64,000 bases of DNA from the NCBI RefSeq assembly GCF_002706795.1, contig NZ_CP017705.1, positions 558,001-622,000 of the forward strand, written 5' to 3'. The notes beneath the pieces are model-generated. The model had not been told where the DNA came from. It made no database searches and worked only from the letters and a program-made list of their open reading frames with translations. The translations under genes were made by a program, and so were the position numbers. This DNA is from Brevibacillus laterosporus DSM 25. GTDB taxonomy: Bacteria > Bacillota > Bacilli > Brevibacillales > Brevibacillaceae. Position 1 is the stretch's first letter. Every line of letters starts with the position of its first letter. Shown here one piece after another: positions 45,354-55,898 of this stretch.

Positions 45354-46610
45354 CTATATGGTTATACGAGAGATAGAGGCACCCAACTGTTGCAGTTGTC
45401 TCTCGATACGTTCGTACCCTCGATCTATATGCTGCGTTTGTTCAACATAAGTAGTGCCTTGGGCAGCTAAACCAGCCAATACGAGTGCAGCTCCTGCACG
45501 CAAGTCTGTAGCTTCCACTGTAGCCCCATAAAACCTATCCACACCACGGATAAAAGCTGTTCCTAGGTCAACAAAGATGGAAGCACCCATTCTCTCTAAT
45601 TCAGTAACATGCCTGAATCTGCCTTCGAACACTGTCTCCTTCATCAAGCTGGTTCCATTTGCTAGAGATAGAAACACCATCATCTGTGCTTGCAAATCGG
45701 TTGGAAAACCAGGATAGGGAGACGTCATAATGCGATTAATCGCCCGTGGACGAGAAGTGTTTTTTATTTCCATTATATCATGGTATGTCTTGATTTCAAC
45801 ACCACTACCACGTACCAGTTCAACCAAAGCTGTTAAATGTTCTGGAATCGTATTACTAAGCTCTATATGACCTTTTGATAATCCTACAGCTAACAGATGC
45901 GTGCCCGTCACGATCCGGTCCGGGATAACACGATAACTGATGGCTCTCAGCCTTGGAACACCGTCAATCTCTATGGTATCCGTTCCTGCTCCGCGGACTT
46001 TTGCTCCCATTGAATTTAGGAAATTTTGCAGATCAATGATTTCGGGCTCGCGTGCGGCATTATAAATCCGGGTCGTACCTTTTGCCAGAACAGCAGCCAT
46101 CATAATATTCTCCGTTGCACCTACACTTGGAAACGTTAAGAATATTTTAGTACCTTCGAGCGCTGGTGAACGGAAAGTAATGTAGCCCTCAGCATCAATG
46201 TATTGGGCACCTAAAGCAGCTAGGCCTGAAAGATGAAGATCAATTCTTCTCTCCCCGATGGCACAGCCTCCTGGACGTGAAATTGTTACTTCCCCTAAAC
46301 GAGCTAATAGTGGGCCCATAAGGAAAATGGAAGAACGCATTTGTCCCATTAGATCTTCAGGTACTTGAGTCTGATTGATACCTACTGTATCAATCATGAC
46401 AGTATGATCTTCGTGACTTACTTTCGCTCCAATTTCGCTCAAAATTTTGAGCATTACTTCTATGTCCTTCAAATGTGGTACATCGTAGATATGAAACTGC
46501 CCTTCAGCGAGTACAGTCGCAGCTAGAATCGGCAGAGCAGCATTTTTGGCTCCATGAATCCGTAGCGTTCCGGACAGAGGTTTTCCACCTTCGATAGCAA
46601 AAGCTTCCAA
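45354..46610 (-). CDS. murA: UDP-N-acetylglucosamine 1-carboxyvinyltransferase
   Basis: First committed step of peptidoglycan synthesis: adds enolpyruvate from PEP to UDP-GlcNAc. Key residues: KNAALP (22-27) and the PEP-binding catalytic Cys116 in RPGGCAIG. 418 residues. The start is TTG at 46610 with GGAGG seven bases upstream. Its place between murB and divIB is not the B. subtilis cluster order. Confidence 0.96.
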   Translation of the reverse strand: MEAFAIEGGKPLSGTLRIHGAKNAALPILAATVLAEGQFHIYDVPHLKDIEVMLKILSEIGAKVSHEDHTVMIDTVGINQTQVPEDLMGQMRSSIFLMGPLLARLGEVTISRPGGCAIGERRIDLHLSGLAALGAQYIDAEGYITFRSPALEGTKIFLTFPSVGATENIMMAAVLAKGTTRIYNAAREPEIIDLQNFLNSMGAKVRGAGTDTIEIDGVPRLRAISYRVIPDRIVTGTHLLAVGLSKGHIELSNTIPEHLTALVELVRGSGVEIKTYHDIMEIKNTSRPRAINRIMTSPYPGFPTDLQAQMMVFLSLANGTSLMKETVFEGRFRHVTELERMGASIFVDLGTAFIRGVDRFYGATVEATDLRAGAALVLAGLAAQGTTYVEQTQHIDRGYERIERQLQQLGASISRITI

Positions 46611-46625
46611 ACTTTCACCTCCGTG

Positions 46626-47531
46626 TTACCCCTCGCCGATCACCAAAACCTCCGTATGCAAATCTACGTTATAATTTTTCAGTACCGTAGCACGAGCATG
46701 CTCAATTAAGGTGAGGACGTCGGTCGCCGTGGCTCCTCCTCGATTTACGATGAAATTAGCATGCATCTCTGATATTTGAGCCCCCCCAATGGTAAAGCCT
46801 TTTAGCCCTGACGCTTCAATCAGACGCCCTGCATGATCTCCAGGCGGATTACGGAACACGCTACCCGCACAAGGTGAGTTGAAAGGTTGCGTACTGAGCC
46901 GGCGCTCTTTAAACTTTGCCAGCGACGTTGCAATCTCTCTGCGGTCACCGGTCTGCAATTGAAGAGTAGCTTCAATAACTATACCCTTGCGTTGTTGCAA
47001 TAGGGAAGTGCGATAGCTAAACTGCATCTCTTCCTTGCTAACTATCTTCGTCTCTCCATCGTTGAAAAGGATTTCGGCACTTGTTAGAATACGTGAAAGA
47101 TCAGATCCATGCGCCCCGGCATTCATGTAGACAGCTCCTCCAACAGATCCAGGAATCCCGCCTGCAAATTCTAATCCAGTCAAGCCCTGCTTTCCTGCCT
47201 CTACTGCTAAGCGTACCATAGAGTACCCTGCACCAACACACACCGTTTCTCCCTGAAACTCGCAGTGACTTAAACCCTGAGCCACCTTAAACACGGCTCC
47301 ACGTATCCCTCCATCCCTCACTAGAAGGTTGGAACCGCGCCCAATAACAGTCCAGGGAATTTCATGTTGATGGATAATTTGAACCGCCCGAATGAGCGCT
47401 TCTTTATCTGTAGGCTGGATCATCAGGTCTGCCGGTCCCCCTATTCGCCATGTGGTATGCTTGGCGAGAGGTTCTTCAACCCAAACCTTTCCAACATTTG
47501 CTTGTTCTAATGCTTCTGCTACATGCCTCAT
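46626..47531 (-). CDS. murB: UDP-N-acetylenolpyruvoylglucosamine reductase
   Basis: FAD-dependent reductase that completes UDP-MurNAc. The FAD domain contains TTWRIGGPADLMI and GRGSNLLVRDGG; the substrate region has GIPGSVGGAVYMNAGAHG, and CAGSVFRNP holds a conserved serine region. The ATG at 47531 has AGGAGG five bases upstream. The longer frame to 47549 lacks one. Type IIb MurB size (301 residues). Confidence 0.95.
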   Translation of the reverse strand: MRHVAEALEQANVGKVWVEEPLAKHTTWRIGGPADLMIQPTDKEALIRAVQIIHQHEIPWTVIGRGSNLLVRDGGIRGAVFKVAQGLSHCEFQGETVCVGAGYSMVRLAVEAGKQGLTGLEFAGGIPGSVGGAVYMNAGAHGSDLSRILTSAEILFNDGETKIVSKEEMQFSYRTSLLQQRKGIVIEATLQLQTGDRREIATSLAKFKERRLSTQPFNSPCAGSVFRNPPGDHAGRLIEASGLKGFTIGGAQISEMHANFIVNRGGATATDVLTLIEHARATVLKNYNVDLHTEVLVIGEG

Positions 47532-47630
47532 AAGAACCTCCTGACACAAATGCTAGGTCGGAACTTTTTCAATCACGCGTTTGCTCTCATACTATGCGCA
47601 TTTCCGATCTAGCGTGACAAACGCCTATTA

Positions 47631-48731
47631 TTAGCGATTTACTACTTTTACTATCTGTTGATAAAGACTACTTGCAGCTTCTGGCATTCCTAATGAGAGT
47701 GACGCCTTTTGCATATTGCTCCACTTTTGTTCGTCTGTCAACATGCTATGAAGCGTGGACATCAGTTTTGTTGATGTTAACTCTTTTTCGACTATGACGG
47801 CTGCCGCACCGGCTCTTTCTAATCCTCGTGCATTTTTCTCCTGGTGATTATTCGTTACATACGGAGATGGAATGAGAATCGACGGTATGCCAAGTGCCGT
47901 GATTTCTGCTAAAAAAGAGGCTCCTGCTCGATTGATGATCACATGCGTTGCTGCAAGTAGGTCTGGCATATGATCGACGTATGGAACCAACGTAAAGTTG
48001 CTTGGTCGATTTGTCATTTGCTCAACACGTTCATTAATCGATTCATAATGAACAGCACCCGTTACATAGACAAAGTGGCAGTCAGAATACGTATGAAACT
48101 GAGCTAGTGATGCGAGCGTCACCTCGTTGATCGCTTTAGCCCCACGACTCCCCCCAACAACTAGCACTATCTTTTTATCGCGTGGTAGTCCTAGCATGCT
48201 TCTTCCTTTACTAGGATCGCTATGTATGACTTCCGTAGCTCGCGGATTACCAATAAAGCTTGTTTTTGCCTGTGGAAAAAATGGCAAGGACTCCTCAAAA
48301 GAGACTGCTATCTGCTTCACATAACGAGATAAAAATTTATTTGTAATACCAGGTACAATATTTTGTTCATGAATAATCGTCGGAATACCAAGCTTTGCTG
48401 CTGCGTACACAACTGGTCCACAAACATATCCGCCTGTACCAATAACAACGTCTGGTTTAAATTCTTTTAGCATCCGTTTTGAATCAGAGACAGCACGTAT
48501 AAACTTCATGATTGTGCGCACATTATCAAAAGAGAGTTTTCGCTTAAAGCCTGCTATCTCTACTGCTTGAAAGGGAATGTTAAATTTGGGGACAATAGTA
48601 GATTCCAACCCTTTATGGGTACCGATATACAAAAAGGCAGCTTGCGGTTCATGACGCAAAATTTCTTTTGCAACCGCAAGCGCCGGATAGATGTGTCCTC
48701 CAGTTCCTCCCCCTGTTAACACGACTCTCAT
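47631..48731 (-). CDS. murG: Lipid II synthase MurG
   Basis: Peripheral glycosyltransferase (GT28) that adds GlcNAc to lipid I. Glycine-rich motifs TGGGTGGHIYPALAVA (about 6-21) and IGTGGYVCGPVV, with NRAGASFLAEITALGIPSILIP in the C-domain for the UDP-GlcNAc site. I chose the ATG at 48731, with GGGTGA before it; an ATG four codons earlier is possible. 366 residues. Confidence 0.96.
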   Translation of the reverse strand: MRVVLTGGGTGGHIYPALAVAKEILRHEPQAAFLYIGTHKGLESTIVPKFNIPFQAVEIAGFKRKLSFDNVRTIMKFIRAVSDSKRMLKEFKPDVVIGTGGYVCGPVVYAAAKLGIPTIIHEQNIVPGITNKFLSRYVKQIAVSFEESLPFFPQAKTSFIGNPRATEVIHSDPSKGRSMLGLPRDKKIVLVVGGSRGAKAINEVTLASLAQFHTYSDCHFVYVTGAVHYESINERVEQMTNRPSNFTLVPYVDHMPDLLAATHVIINRAGASFLAEITALGIPSILIPSPYVTNNHQEKNARGLERAGAAAVIVEKELTSTKLMSTLHSMLTDEQKWSNMQKASLSLGMPEAASSLYQQIVKVVNR

Positions 48732-48761
48732 AATATCACCCATCTCTATTTATGTTATCTG

Positions 48762-49853
48762 TCATCTGGAAAAGCGGGAGATGTTTAGCAAGATGCCTAC
48801 CTGTGTAAGCATTAGCGTTAACGAGGAACCACCGTAACTTAAAAATGGCAGGGTAATCCCCGTTACAGGAAACATCCCCGTTACAACGCCTACATTAATC
48901 GTTACTTGGATACCGATCATGCCGATAATAGCAAGAGCTAACAAATTCCCAAACAGGTCAGGAGCAGTAATCGCTACTCGCATACCTCGCCATAACAGCA
49001 GCAAGAATAATAACAGCACCAGCGTCCCGCCAACAAAGCCTAATTCCTCAGAAATAATGGAGAAAATAAAGTCATTATAAGGCTCAGGTAAGTAGGAAAA
49101 CTTTTGCCTGCTCTCTCCCAATCCAAGTCCTAACAGACCGCCTGGCCCAATTGCATATAGTGACTGAATGATTTGATACCCCGAGCCTAATGGATCTGAC
49201 CATGGATCAAGAAATGAGGTAATCCGGGCCATTCGATATGGTGCTGAAAGAATCAATCCAACAAAACCAGCGACACCAATCATCCCCAACCCGATGAAAT
49301 GACTTATTCTTGCTCCAGAGGCAAAAATCATTAGAACCGCCATACCCATCAACACGCTTCCAGTCCCTAAATCAGGTTGTAACATAATTAACCCGAAACA
49401 TGCAACTGGGATTATCAATGCAGGAAACAATCCCTTTTTAAAGTAAACGATATTCTTTTGATTATCCGATAGCCATCTGGCTAAAAAAGCAGCAACCCCA
49501 AATTTGGCAAATTCCCCAGGCTGGATACCGAAGGAGCCAAATCCAAGCCAACTTTTTGAACCATTAACTTCTCGCCCGATAATCAGAACCACAACGAGCA
49601 ACGCCATGCTTATGATAAATCCGACTTTGGCCCATTTCTTCCATACCCAATAGTCAATATTCATCATCACATACATGGAAACAATACCCAATATCGCGAA
49701 GATGATCTGCCGCTTGGTAAAAAAGTACGGGTCCTGGAATTTATGTTGGGCAAATACGGCACTGGCGCTGTAAACCATCACAATCCCTATTCCTAACAGG
49801 AGCAGAGTGACAAAAACGATAACAAAATCAGGGGCAGAACGTACTTTACTCAT
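48762..49853 (-). CDS. spoVE: SEDS-family peptidoglycan polymerase SpoVE/FtsW
   Basis: Ten-span membrane glycosyltransferase of the SEDS family, acting with a class B PBP such as SpoVD. Motifs include GIVMVYSASAV near the N-terminus, PGEFAKFG, KLGWFGLLP-type sequences replaced by GGSSLTLMLTQVGILLN near the end, and SEELGFVGG in the middle. By cluster position it is the SpoVE orthologue, with FtsW elsewhere or served by this protein. 363 residues from the ATG at 49853, which has AAAGGATGG upstream. Confidence 0.93.
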   Translation of the reverse strand: MSKVRSAPDFVIVFVTLLLLGIGIVMVYSASAVFAQHKFQDPYFFTKRQIIFAILGIVSMYVMMNIDYWVWKKWAKVGFIISMALLVVVLIIGREVNGSKSWLGFGSFGIQPGEFAKFGVAAFLARWLSDNQKNIVYFKKGLFPALIIPVACFGLIMLQPDLGTGSVLMGMAVLMIFASGARISHFIGLGMIGVAGFVGLILSAPYRMARITSFLDPWSDPLGSGYQIIQSLYAIGPGGLLGLGLGESRQKFSYLPEPYNDFIFSIISEELGFVGGTLVLLLFLLLLWRGMRVAITAPDLFGNLLALAIIGMIGIQVTINVGVVTGMFPVTGITLPFLSYGGSSLTLMLTQVGILLNISRFSR

Positions 49854-49920
49854 AGCAAGCCATCCTTTCGTACCTCGTCCCTTTGATTTCATTTTTGTCT
49901 TAGCTCACAAAGGGACATGT

Positions 49921-51294
49921 TTATATAGGCTTGTTTCTAAGTTTATGCACGCTATCCTTAAACATGCTCCCTCTTACTTCATAGGAAGGAAACATATCCC
50001 AACTAGCACAAGCCGGGCTTAACAAGACCACGTCGTTCGCTTCCGCGATAGCCGCTGCTTGTTTAACAGCACTATCTACAGTATCGACGGCAAAACGAAG
50101 TTCAATCCCTGCTTCTTCGGCTCTTTTCTGTAAAACGGGCGAGGTTTGCCCATAAGTCACAATTGCTTTTACTTTGGTTTTCAATGGTGTAACTAATTCA
50201 GCAAAATCTACTCCCCGGTCTAGTCCACCTGCAATAAGGACAACCGGCTCCTCAAATGCTTCAATACCACGAATAGCAGCTTCGGAGTTAGTAGCTTTGG
50301 AATTGTTATAATATTTAACATCATCAATCGTATCAACATATTCTAAACGATGTTCAACACCACTAAAGCTACGTAATACATGCTTCATTGCATCATAGTC
50401 TGCACCAGCTAATTTACTCATTACGATAGCCGCCAGTGCATTTTCCTGATTGAATTCTCCAGGCAATGAGATTTCTGTAGCTTTCATAATCTCATCTAGC
50501 TTGCCATCCTCATTTTTAAAGTAGACAATACCATCATTGATAAATGCCCCACAAGGGACCTCTTGTTTAATGCTCACATAAAAGGCTTTTGCTCGAATGT
50601 TTTGGCAAACCCGCATCACGGGTTCATGATCATATGGCAGAACTGCATAATCGTCTTCCGTCTGATTGGCAAAAATTTTACATTTTGCCTTGGTATACTC
50701 TTCAAACGAATGATGATAATCCAGATGCGCTGGATACAGATTTAAGATCGTAGCAATATGAGGACGGAACGTATCGGTCCCCATCAATTGAAAACTACTT
50801 AATTCAGCCACTAAATACTGATCTTGCTTCATCTCTTCCGCCAAACTACATAACACCGTGCCAATGTTTCCACCGACGATAGCATCCACTGAAGCTGCAT
50901 GCAAAATAAGTCCTACTAAGGTAGTCGTCGTGGTTTTCCCATTAGAGCCAGTAATACCGATTAATGGTGCTTTGGACAAACGATAGGCTAGCTCTACCTC
51001 TGTAATAACTGGAATCGACATTGCTAAAGCCTGCTGAACAGGCTTTGATTCATAAGGAATCCCAGGATTTTTGACCACTAATGCTACATCCTTGGAGATG
51101 AGATCATTCGGGTGTCCACCAGTAATAACTTGTACCCCTAGCTCTTCCAGCTCTTCATAGCCAGTAGCTTCCTCACGTGATTTTTGATCGTTTACGATGA
51201 CAATAGCACCAAAACGGTGTAACAGTTTTGCAACCGCCACACCGCTTTTTGCCAGACCTAATACAACAACGAGCTTTCCTTTATACATATCCAT
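49921..51294 (-). CDS. murD: UDP-N-acetylmuramoylalanine-D-glutamate ligase
   Basis: Adds D-glutamate to UDP-MurNAc-L-Ala. P-loop GITGSNGKTTTT near residue 113, and the mur ligase middle and C-domains with YYNNSKATNSEAAIRGIEAFE, ending CASWDMFPSYEVRGSMFKDSV. 457 residues. It starts one base after the mraY stop. Confidence 0.96.
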   Translation of the reverse strand: MDMYKGKLVVVLGLAKSGVAVAKLLHRFGAIVIVNDQKSREEATGYEELEELGVQVITGGHPNDLISKDVALVVKNPGIPYESKPVQQALAMSIPVITEVELAYRLSKAPLIGITGSNGKTTTTTLVGLILHAASVDAIVGGNIGTVLCSLAEEMKQDQYLVAELSSFQLMGTDTFRPHIATILNLYPAHLDYHHSFEEYTKAKCKIFANQTEDDYAVLPYDHEPVMRVCQNIRAKAFYVSIKQEVPCGAFINDGIVYFKNEDGKLDEIMKATEISLPGEFNQENALAAIVMSKLAGADYDAMKHVLRSFSGVEHRLEYVDTIDDVKYYNNSKATNSEAAIRGIEAFEEPVVLIAGGLDRGVDFAELVTPLKTKVKAIVTYGQTSPVLQKRAEEAGIELRFAVDTVDSAVKQAAAIAEANDVVLLSPACASWDMFPSYEVRGSMFKDSVHKLRNKPI

Positions 51295-51295
51295 G

Positions 51296-52261
51296 TTAAC
51301 GTATCACCTCTAAATAAACACCTAATCCGGCAAATAGAATGCCCACAAGCCAAAATGTTACCACCACACGCCATTCAGACCAACCAGTTAGCTCAAAATG
51401 ATGGTGTAAGGGACTCATACGAAAAACTCGTTTTCCGCGAGTTTTAAAAGACACAACTTGAATAATAACCGATAGCGTTTCAATGACAAAAACAATTCCG
51501 ATAATCGCCAGTAGCAATTCTGTTTTGGTCATGATCGCAATCCCTGCTAACGCTCCCCCTAAGGCAAGTGAGCCAGTATCACCCATAAATACCCGTGCTG
51601 GATGAGCATTAAACACGAGGAAGCCCAGAACAGAGCCAACCACAGCTGCACTGAAGATAGCCGTATCCATATTTGACGCATTCCAAGCAATGATCGCGTA
51701 GGCTCCAAAAGCAATGGCACTTGTGCCTGCCAGCAATCCATCTAAGCCGTCTGTAAGGTTAACAGCATTTGTACTTCCCACGAGTAGAAAAACGAGGAAA
51801 GGGAAATAGAAGAATCCCAGATCAATCCCTAAAGATGTTCCTGGAATGGTCAGCGTTGTTGGATGATTCATCTGCAATAGTAAATAATAAGCACCAATCG
51901 CTAATAGGATTTGGCCTAAGAACTTTTGCTTCGCAGTTAAGCCTAAATTATGTTTTCTTTTAATTTTAATGAAGTCATCAAGAAAACCGATAAGTCCGTA
52001 TCCAAACGTAACAACAATTAAAAACAACAACTCCGTGTTCCACTTCGAAAATTTTAACACGGTTAATAGGAGAGCCATGGCAATGATGGTTCCCCCCATA
52101 GTAGGTGTTCCCGCTTTTTTCTGGTGAGATTTGGGGCCTTCTTCACGAATGCTTTGACCAAACTTTAATCGGCGAAGCATAGGAATAAACAGCGGACCAA
52201 TTAAAACAGCAATGAGAAAGGCTGCAATGATTGTTATAAATAAGACATTATCAAATGGCAT
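51296..52261 (-). CDS. mraY: Phospho-N-acetylmuramoyl-pentapeptide transferase
   Basis: Ten-span enzyme that forms lipid I from UDP-MurNAc-pentapeptide and undecaprenyl phosphate. Conserved loops: GTPTMGG (about 49-55), [43 protein letters not shown] and [15 protein letters not shown]. 321 residues, the usual length. Confidence 0.97.
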   Translation of the reverse strand: MPFDNVLFITIIAAFLIAVLIGPLFIPMLRRLKFGQSIREEGPKSHQKKAGTPTMGGTIIAMALLLTVLKFSKWNTELLFLIVVTFGYGLIGFLDDFIKIKRKHNLGLTAKQKFLGQILLAIGAYYLLLQMNHPTTLTIPGTSLGIDLGFFYFPFLVFLLVGSTNAVNLTDGLDGLLAGTSAIAFGAYAIIAWNASNMDTAIFSAAVVGSVLGFLVFNAHPARVFMGDTGSLALGGALAGIAIMTKTELLLAIIGIVFVIETLSVIIQVVSFKTRGKRVFRMSPLHHHFELTGWSEWRVVVTFWLVGILFAGLGVYLEVIR

Positions 52262-52308
52262 GCCCCTACCTCCTTTCTTGCCTAGTAGCTAATGAGTAGT
52301 CATAGTTG

Positions 52309-53787
52309 TTACTTTCTTTTCTGTTCATGGATAGCTTCCTTTGCTACTTCCCGATCATCAAACGGAAAGATCTCACCTTTACTTTCTTGATAGGTTTCGT
52401 GCCCTTTCCCTGCTATTAGAACACAGTCCCCAGGTTTTGCTTGCGAAATAGCATGCAAAATGGCTTCGCGTCGATTCACAATTGTAGTGAAGCGTTTTTG
52501 ATCGACGTCCTGTAATCCACCTACCATATCAGCCAAGATGGCTTCTGGCTCCTCAAAACGAGGATTATCTGAAGTTAAGACGCTATAATCAGCGTATTTC
52601 GTTGCGATCTGAGCCATAATTGGACGTTTCGTACGATCGCGATTTCCACCACAGCCTGCCACACAGATCAGTTGCCCTGTTACAAATTCTTTTGCTGTAA
52701 TCAGTGCATTTTCTAAGCTGTCCGGCGTATGGGAATAGTCTACAATTACAGCATAATCCTGTCCAAGCGACACTGGTTCAAAACGTCCGTCTACCCCTGG
52801 AATTTCTTCTAAGCTTTTGATAATAGCCGCCAGTGGAACTCCTTCAACAAGGGTAGCCGCAATAGCTGCTAATGCATTATATACATTAAACTTGCCCATT
52901 AATTTCATATTTACTGTTGCCACTCCGGTAAAACTCTGCACGGAAAAGCTAGTTCCAGCAGATGTAACACGAATAGAAACAGCCCTCACATCCGCTGGTT
53001 GATCTATTCCATATGTAAGCACACGAGCTGGTGTTACATGAGCAAAATACTTCGACACCTCATCATCTGCATTCAGGATCGCTGTTTTCAACGATTGTTG
53101 ATCATAGCTATTTCCTAATTGGGCAAACAACAGAGATTTTGCCTGACGATAGTTTTCAAATGTCTTATGATAATCTAAATGATCTTGCGTCATGTTCGTA
53201 AAAATCGCTGTATGATAGTCACAGCCATGTACACGTCCCATATCAAGAGCGTGTGAGGAAACTTCCATAATGCCATAATCCGTATGAATATCCAACATTC
53301 GGCGGAAACTAGATTGTAGATCAATAATATCTGGTGTCGTATTTTTCACCTTCTCAATCTGATCCCCAATACGCATGTGAATCGTTCCAATCAAGCCCGT
53401 CTTTTTCTGTTGGTCTGTTAGGATTTTATCAATCAAATGTGTCGTCGTCGTCTTTCCATTGGTTCCTGTAACCCCAATCAGCTTTAGCTTCTGTGATGGA
53501 GAGCCGAAAAACCGATCAGCTAAGAATGCCATTGCCCGCCTTGAATCTGGTACGATGACAACTGTTTTGTCCACCTCGATTTCATGCTCAGCAATAATGG
53601 CGATTGCTCCCTTTTCCACCGCTTGGGCCGCAAATTCATGACCGTCTACAGTAAAACCAGACAGACAGATGAATAAGTCCCCGGGCTTAACATTACGCGA
53701 GTCAGCCGTTATTCCAGTGATAACTACTTGGTCATCACCTTTTATATGACTGACTAGCAAAGGAGCAAGTAACTCCCTTAACAACAT
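52309..53787 (-). CDS. murE: UDP-N-acetylmuramyl-tripeptide synthetase
   Basis: Adds the third stem residue, most likely meso-diaminopimelate in this group (DNPRFEEP, the DNPR motif of DAP-adding enzymes, is present). P-loop GVTGTNGKTTTTHL is near residue 108. 492 residues from the ATG at 53787, which has GGGGTG upstream. A promoter-like element precedes it. Confidence 0.96.
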   Translation of the reverse strand: MLLRELLAPLLVSHIKGDDQVVITGITADSRNVKPGDLFICLSGFTVDGHEFAAQAVEKGAIAIIAEHEIEVDKTVVIVPDSRRAMAFLADRFFGSPSQKLKLIGVTGTNGKTTTTHLIDKILTDQQKKTGLIGTIHMRIGDQIEKVKNTTPDIIDLQSSFRRMLDIHTDYGIMEVSSHALDMGRVHGCDYHTAIFTNMTQDHLDYHKTFENYRQAKSLLFAQLGNSYDQQSLKTAILNADDEVSKYFAHVTPARVLTYGIDQPADVRAVSIRVTSAGTSFSVQSFTGVATVNMKLMGKFNVYNALAAIAATLVEGVPLAAIIKSLEEIPGVDGRFEPVSLGQDYAVIVDYSHTPDSLENALITAKEFVTGQLICVAGCGGNRDRTKRPIMAQIATKYADYSVLTSDNPRFEEPEAILADMVGGLQDVDQKRFTTIVNRREAILHAISQAKPGDCVLIAGKGHETYQESKGEIFPFDDREVAKEAIHEQKRK

Positions 53788-53811
53788 ACAATGGCACCCC
53801 AATCTCCAACT

Positions 53812-53839
53812 AGTATAGACAAAAGATGTTTCTTTTCAA
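53812..53839 (-). promoter_or_regulatory. Candidate promoter upstream of murE
   Basis: Minus strand TTGAAA, 16 bases, TATACT, immediately upstream of murE. Confidence 0.55.
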
Positions 53840-53857
53840 AAGTAGAAATGCGATAAG

Positions 53858-53885
53858 AAGGGGAGATAAAAAGCTATCTCCCTCT
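53858..53885 (-). terminator. Possible terminator between spoVD and murE
   Basis: A perfect 8-bp stem, GGGAGATA (53861-53868) and TATCTCCC (53875-53882). The minus-strand tail CTTCTTATC is only weakly T-rich. Confidence 0.45.
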
Positions 53886-53904
53886 ACGAACATCTATTGT
53901 ATAG

Positions 53905-55827
53905 CTAATTGGCCGTTTTGTCACCAAGGTAGACGCGAATTTTTGAGCCTTCTTCCACCTTTATCCCCGGTTTTGGAGACTGTTTTATCACATGAGTTCC
54001 CTTACCGGAAACCTCTAAAGGCATCGTATAGTATGAATTTGCAATTTCTTTTATGGCCATTCCTATTAAATTAGGTACCTCAACATACTTTTTATCACCG
54101 TATGCAATCTCACGCTCAATATCGCTAGGGCGTTTCTCTATATTAAGGTAAGGCAGACTGGATTCTAACACATTTTTGACAACAGGAGCTGCGATCGTAC
54201 CTCCAAATGCCTGTGCTTTTGGATTATCAACAGCTACATACACGAGAATCTGTGGGTCATCTGCCGGAGCAAATCCAATAAATGATACGATGTATTCATT
54301 AGCTGCATAACGTCCATTGACGGATTTTTGGGCAGTACCCGTTTTTCCCCCAACCCGATAGCCTTCAATATATGCATTATGCCCTGTTCCACGGGAAACA
54401 ACGCTTTCCAATGCACTGCGCACCTGCTTAGATGTTTCCTCGGAAATAACCTGACGCACCTGAGTGGGCACTGTGCGAGCGATAATGTCGTGTGTAACAC
54501 TATCCCTCCACTCTTTGGCAATGTAAGGCTTCATTAGCTTACCACCATTGATTGTGGCCGAGACTGCTGCCATCTGTTGAATCGGTGTTACCGATACCCC
54601 CTGCCCAAATGAAGTCGTGCCTAATTCGACGGGTCCAACACGATTTAATTTAAACAGAATGCCATTCGATTCCCCGATTAAATCAACGCCAGTTTTTTGA
54701 CCGAACCCAAAATTTTTGATATATTCAAACAGCCTTTCTTTTCCAAGACGTTGTCCCATTGCCACAAACCCAGGGTTACAGGAGTTCTCTACTACTTCTA
54801 ACATCGTTTCGGAACCATGTCCTTGCCGCTTCCAGCAACGTAAGAATGTTCCAGCTACATTTATATGACCCGGATCAAAAAAGCTTTCTTTTAAATCAAC
54901 AACTTTTTCATTTAGGGAAGCTGCTAATGTAACAATTTTAAATGTAGAACCCGGTTCGTACGTTTTCCAAATCGGCAAATTACGATTATAAATATCTGGT
55001 GCAAACTCTAGGTAGCGATCTGGATTATAGGTAGGTCTACTCCCCATTCCTAAAATCTCGCCCGTTTTCGGATTCATCGCTATTGACAGAATATCATCTG
55101 GCTGATACGCAACCATCGCCTGATCAAGCTCACGCTCCATAAAGGTCTGAATCTGTTTATCAATGGTTAGGTACATATCCATGCCGTTTACTGGAGACAC
55201 GTACTTCTCCGCGTGTCCAGGCATAGCTCGCCCACCCGCATCAGCAGGAAAAGATACATGGCCTGGTGTTCCCGTCAATATTTTATCATACATCTTTTCC
55301 AATCCAGTTAGACCTTGATTATCAATACCAGTAAAACCGAGTACCTGTGCTAAGAACGAACCATTTGGATAGAAACGCTTGGAGTCGTCTGCTACTTTTA
55401 CTCCTGGCAGGGCAAGAGCTTGTATTTCCTTAGCCTTTTCCTGTGAAATCTTGCGTCCTCCAGGAACCCGTACAATCATTTGAGAACGTTTGCTAATTTC
55501 AGTTAGTATCTTTTGCTCTGACTGCCCTAAAATAATTGCGAGCCTCTTAGCTGTCTCTTCAGGATTTTTTATTTGTGCCGGTATGGCCATCACGGAGGGA
55601 ACCGTTGTATTTTTCACCAAATCCTCACCATGTCGGTCTTTGATATTACCGCGTTTTGCTTCGAATTTTACATTGCGGCTCCATAGGTCATTGGCTTCAT
55701 CCTGCAACCATTGTCCTTGAACTAACTGGATATAGCCCAGCCGAGAAACCATAGCCATAAACAAGAATATTCCCACCACGAGTGCGATGAATATGCGCCG
55801 ACGCACGGTAACATTGGAAACCCGCAT
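53905..55827 (-). CDS. spoVD: Sporulation-specific penicillin-binding protein SpoVD
   Basis: Class B transpeptidase for spore cortex, partner of SpoVE. A single N-terminal span (about 12-32) is followed by the dimerisation domain and the transpeptidase domain with the SxxK serine in PGSTFKIV, SCN in VENSCNPGF and KTGTA. The single C-terminal PASTA domain (VEVPNLIGMAIKEIANSYYTM onward) marks it as SpoVD rather than PbpB. 640 residues from the ATG at 55827, after GGGAGGAG. Confidence 0.95.
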   Translation of the reverse strand: MRVSNVTVRRRIFIALVVGIFLFMAMVSRLGYIQLVQGQWLQDEANDLWSRNVKFEAKRGNIKDRHGEDLVKNTTVPSVMAIPAQIKNPEETAKRLAIILGQSEQKILTEISKRSQMIVRVPGGRKISQEKAKEIQALALPGVKVADDSKRFYPNGSFLAQVLGFTGIDNQGLTGLEKMYDKILTGTPGHVSFPADAGGRAMPGHAEKYVSPVNGMDMYLTIDKQIQTFMERELDQAMVAYQPDDILSIAMNPKTGEILGMGSRPTYNPDRYLEFAPDIYNRNLPIWKTYEPGSTFKIVTLAASLNEKVVDLKESFFDPGHINVAGTFLRCWKRQGHGSETMLEVVENSCNPGFVAMGQRLGKERLFEYIKNFGFGQKTGVDLIGESNGILFKLNRVGPVELGTTSFGQGVSVTPIQQMAAVSATINGGKLMKPYIAKEWRDSVTHDIIARTVPTQVRQVISEETSKQVRSALESVVSRGTGHNAYIEGYRVGGKTGTAQKSVNGRYAANEYIVSFIGFAPADDPQILVYVAVDNPKAQAFGGTIAAPVVKNVLESSLPYLNIEKRPSDIEREIAYGDKKYVEVPNLIGMAIKEIANSYYTMPLEVSGKGTHVIKQSPKPGIKVEEGSKIRVYLGDKTAN

Positions 55828-55898
55828 ACAGCAAACACTCCTCCCTGCCAATAAGGTTTGTCTTTTCCTACCCTATTCGCCAAAGAGGAGTGTTAGAA

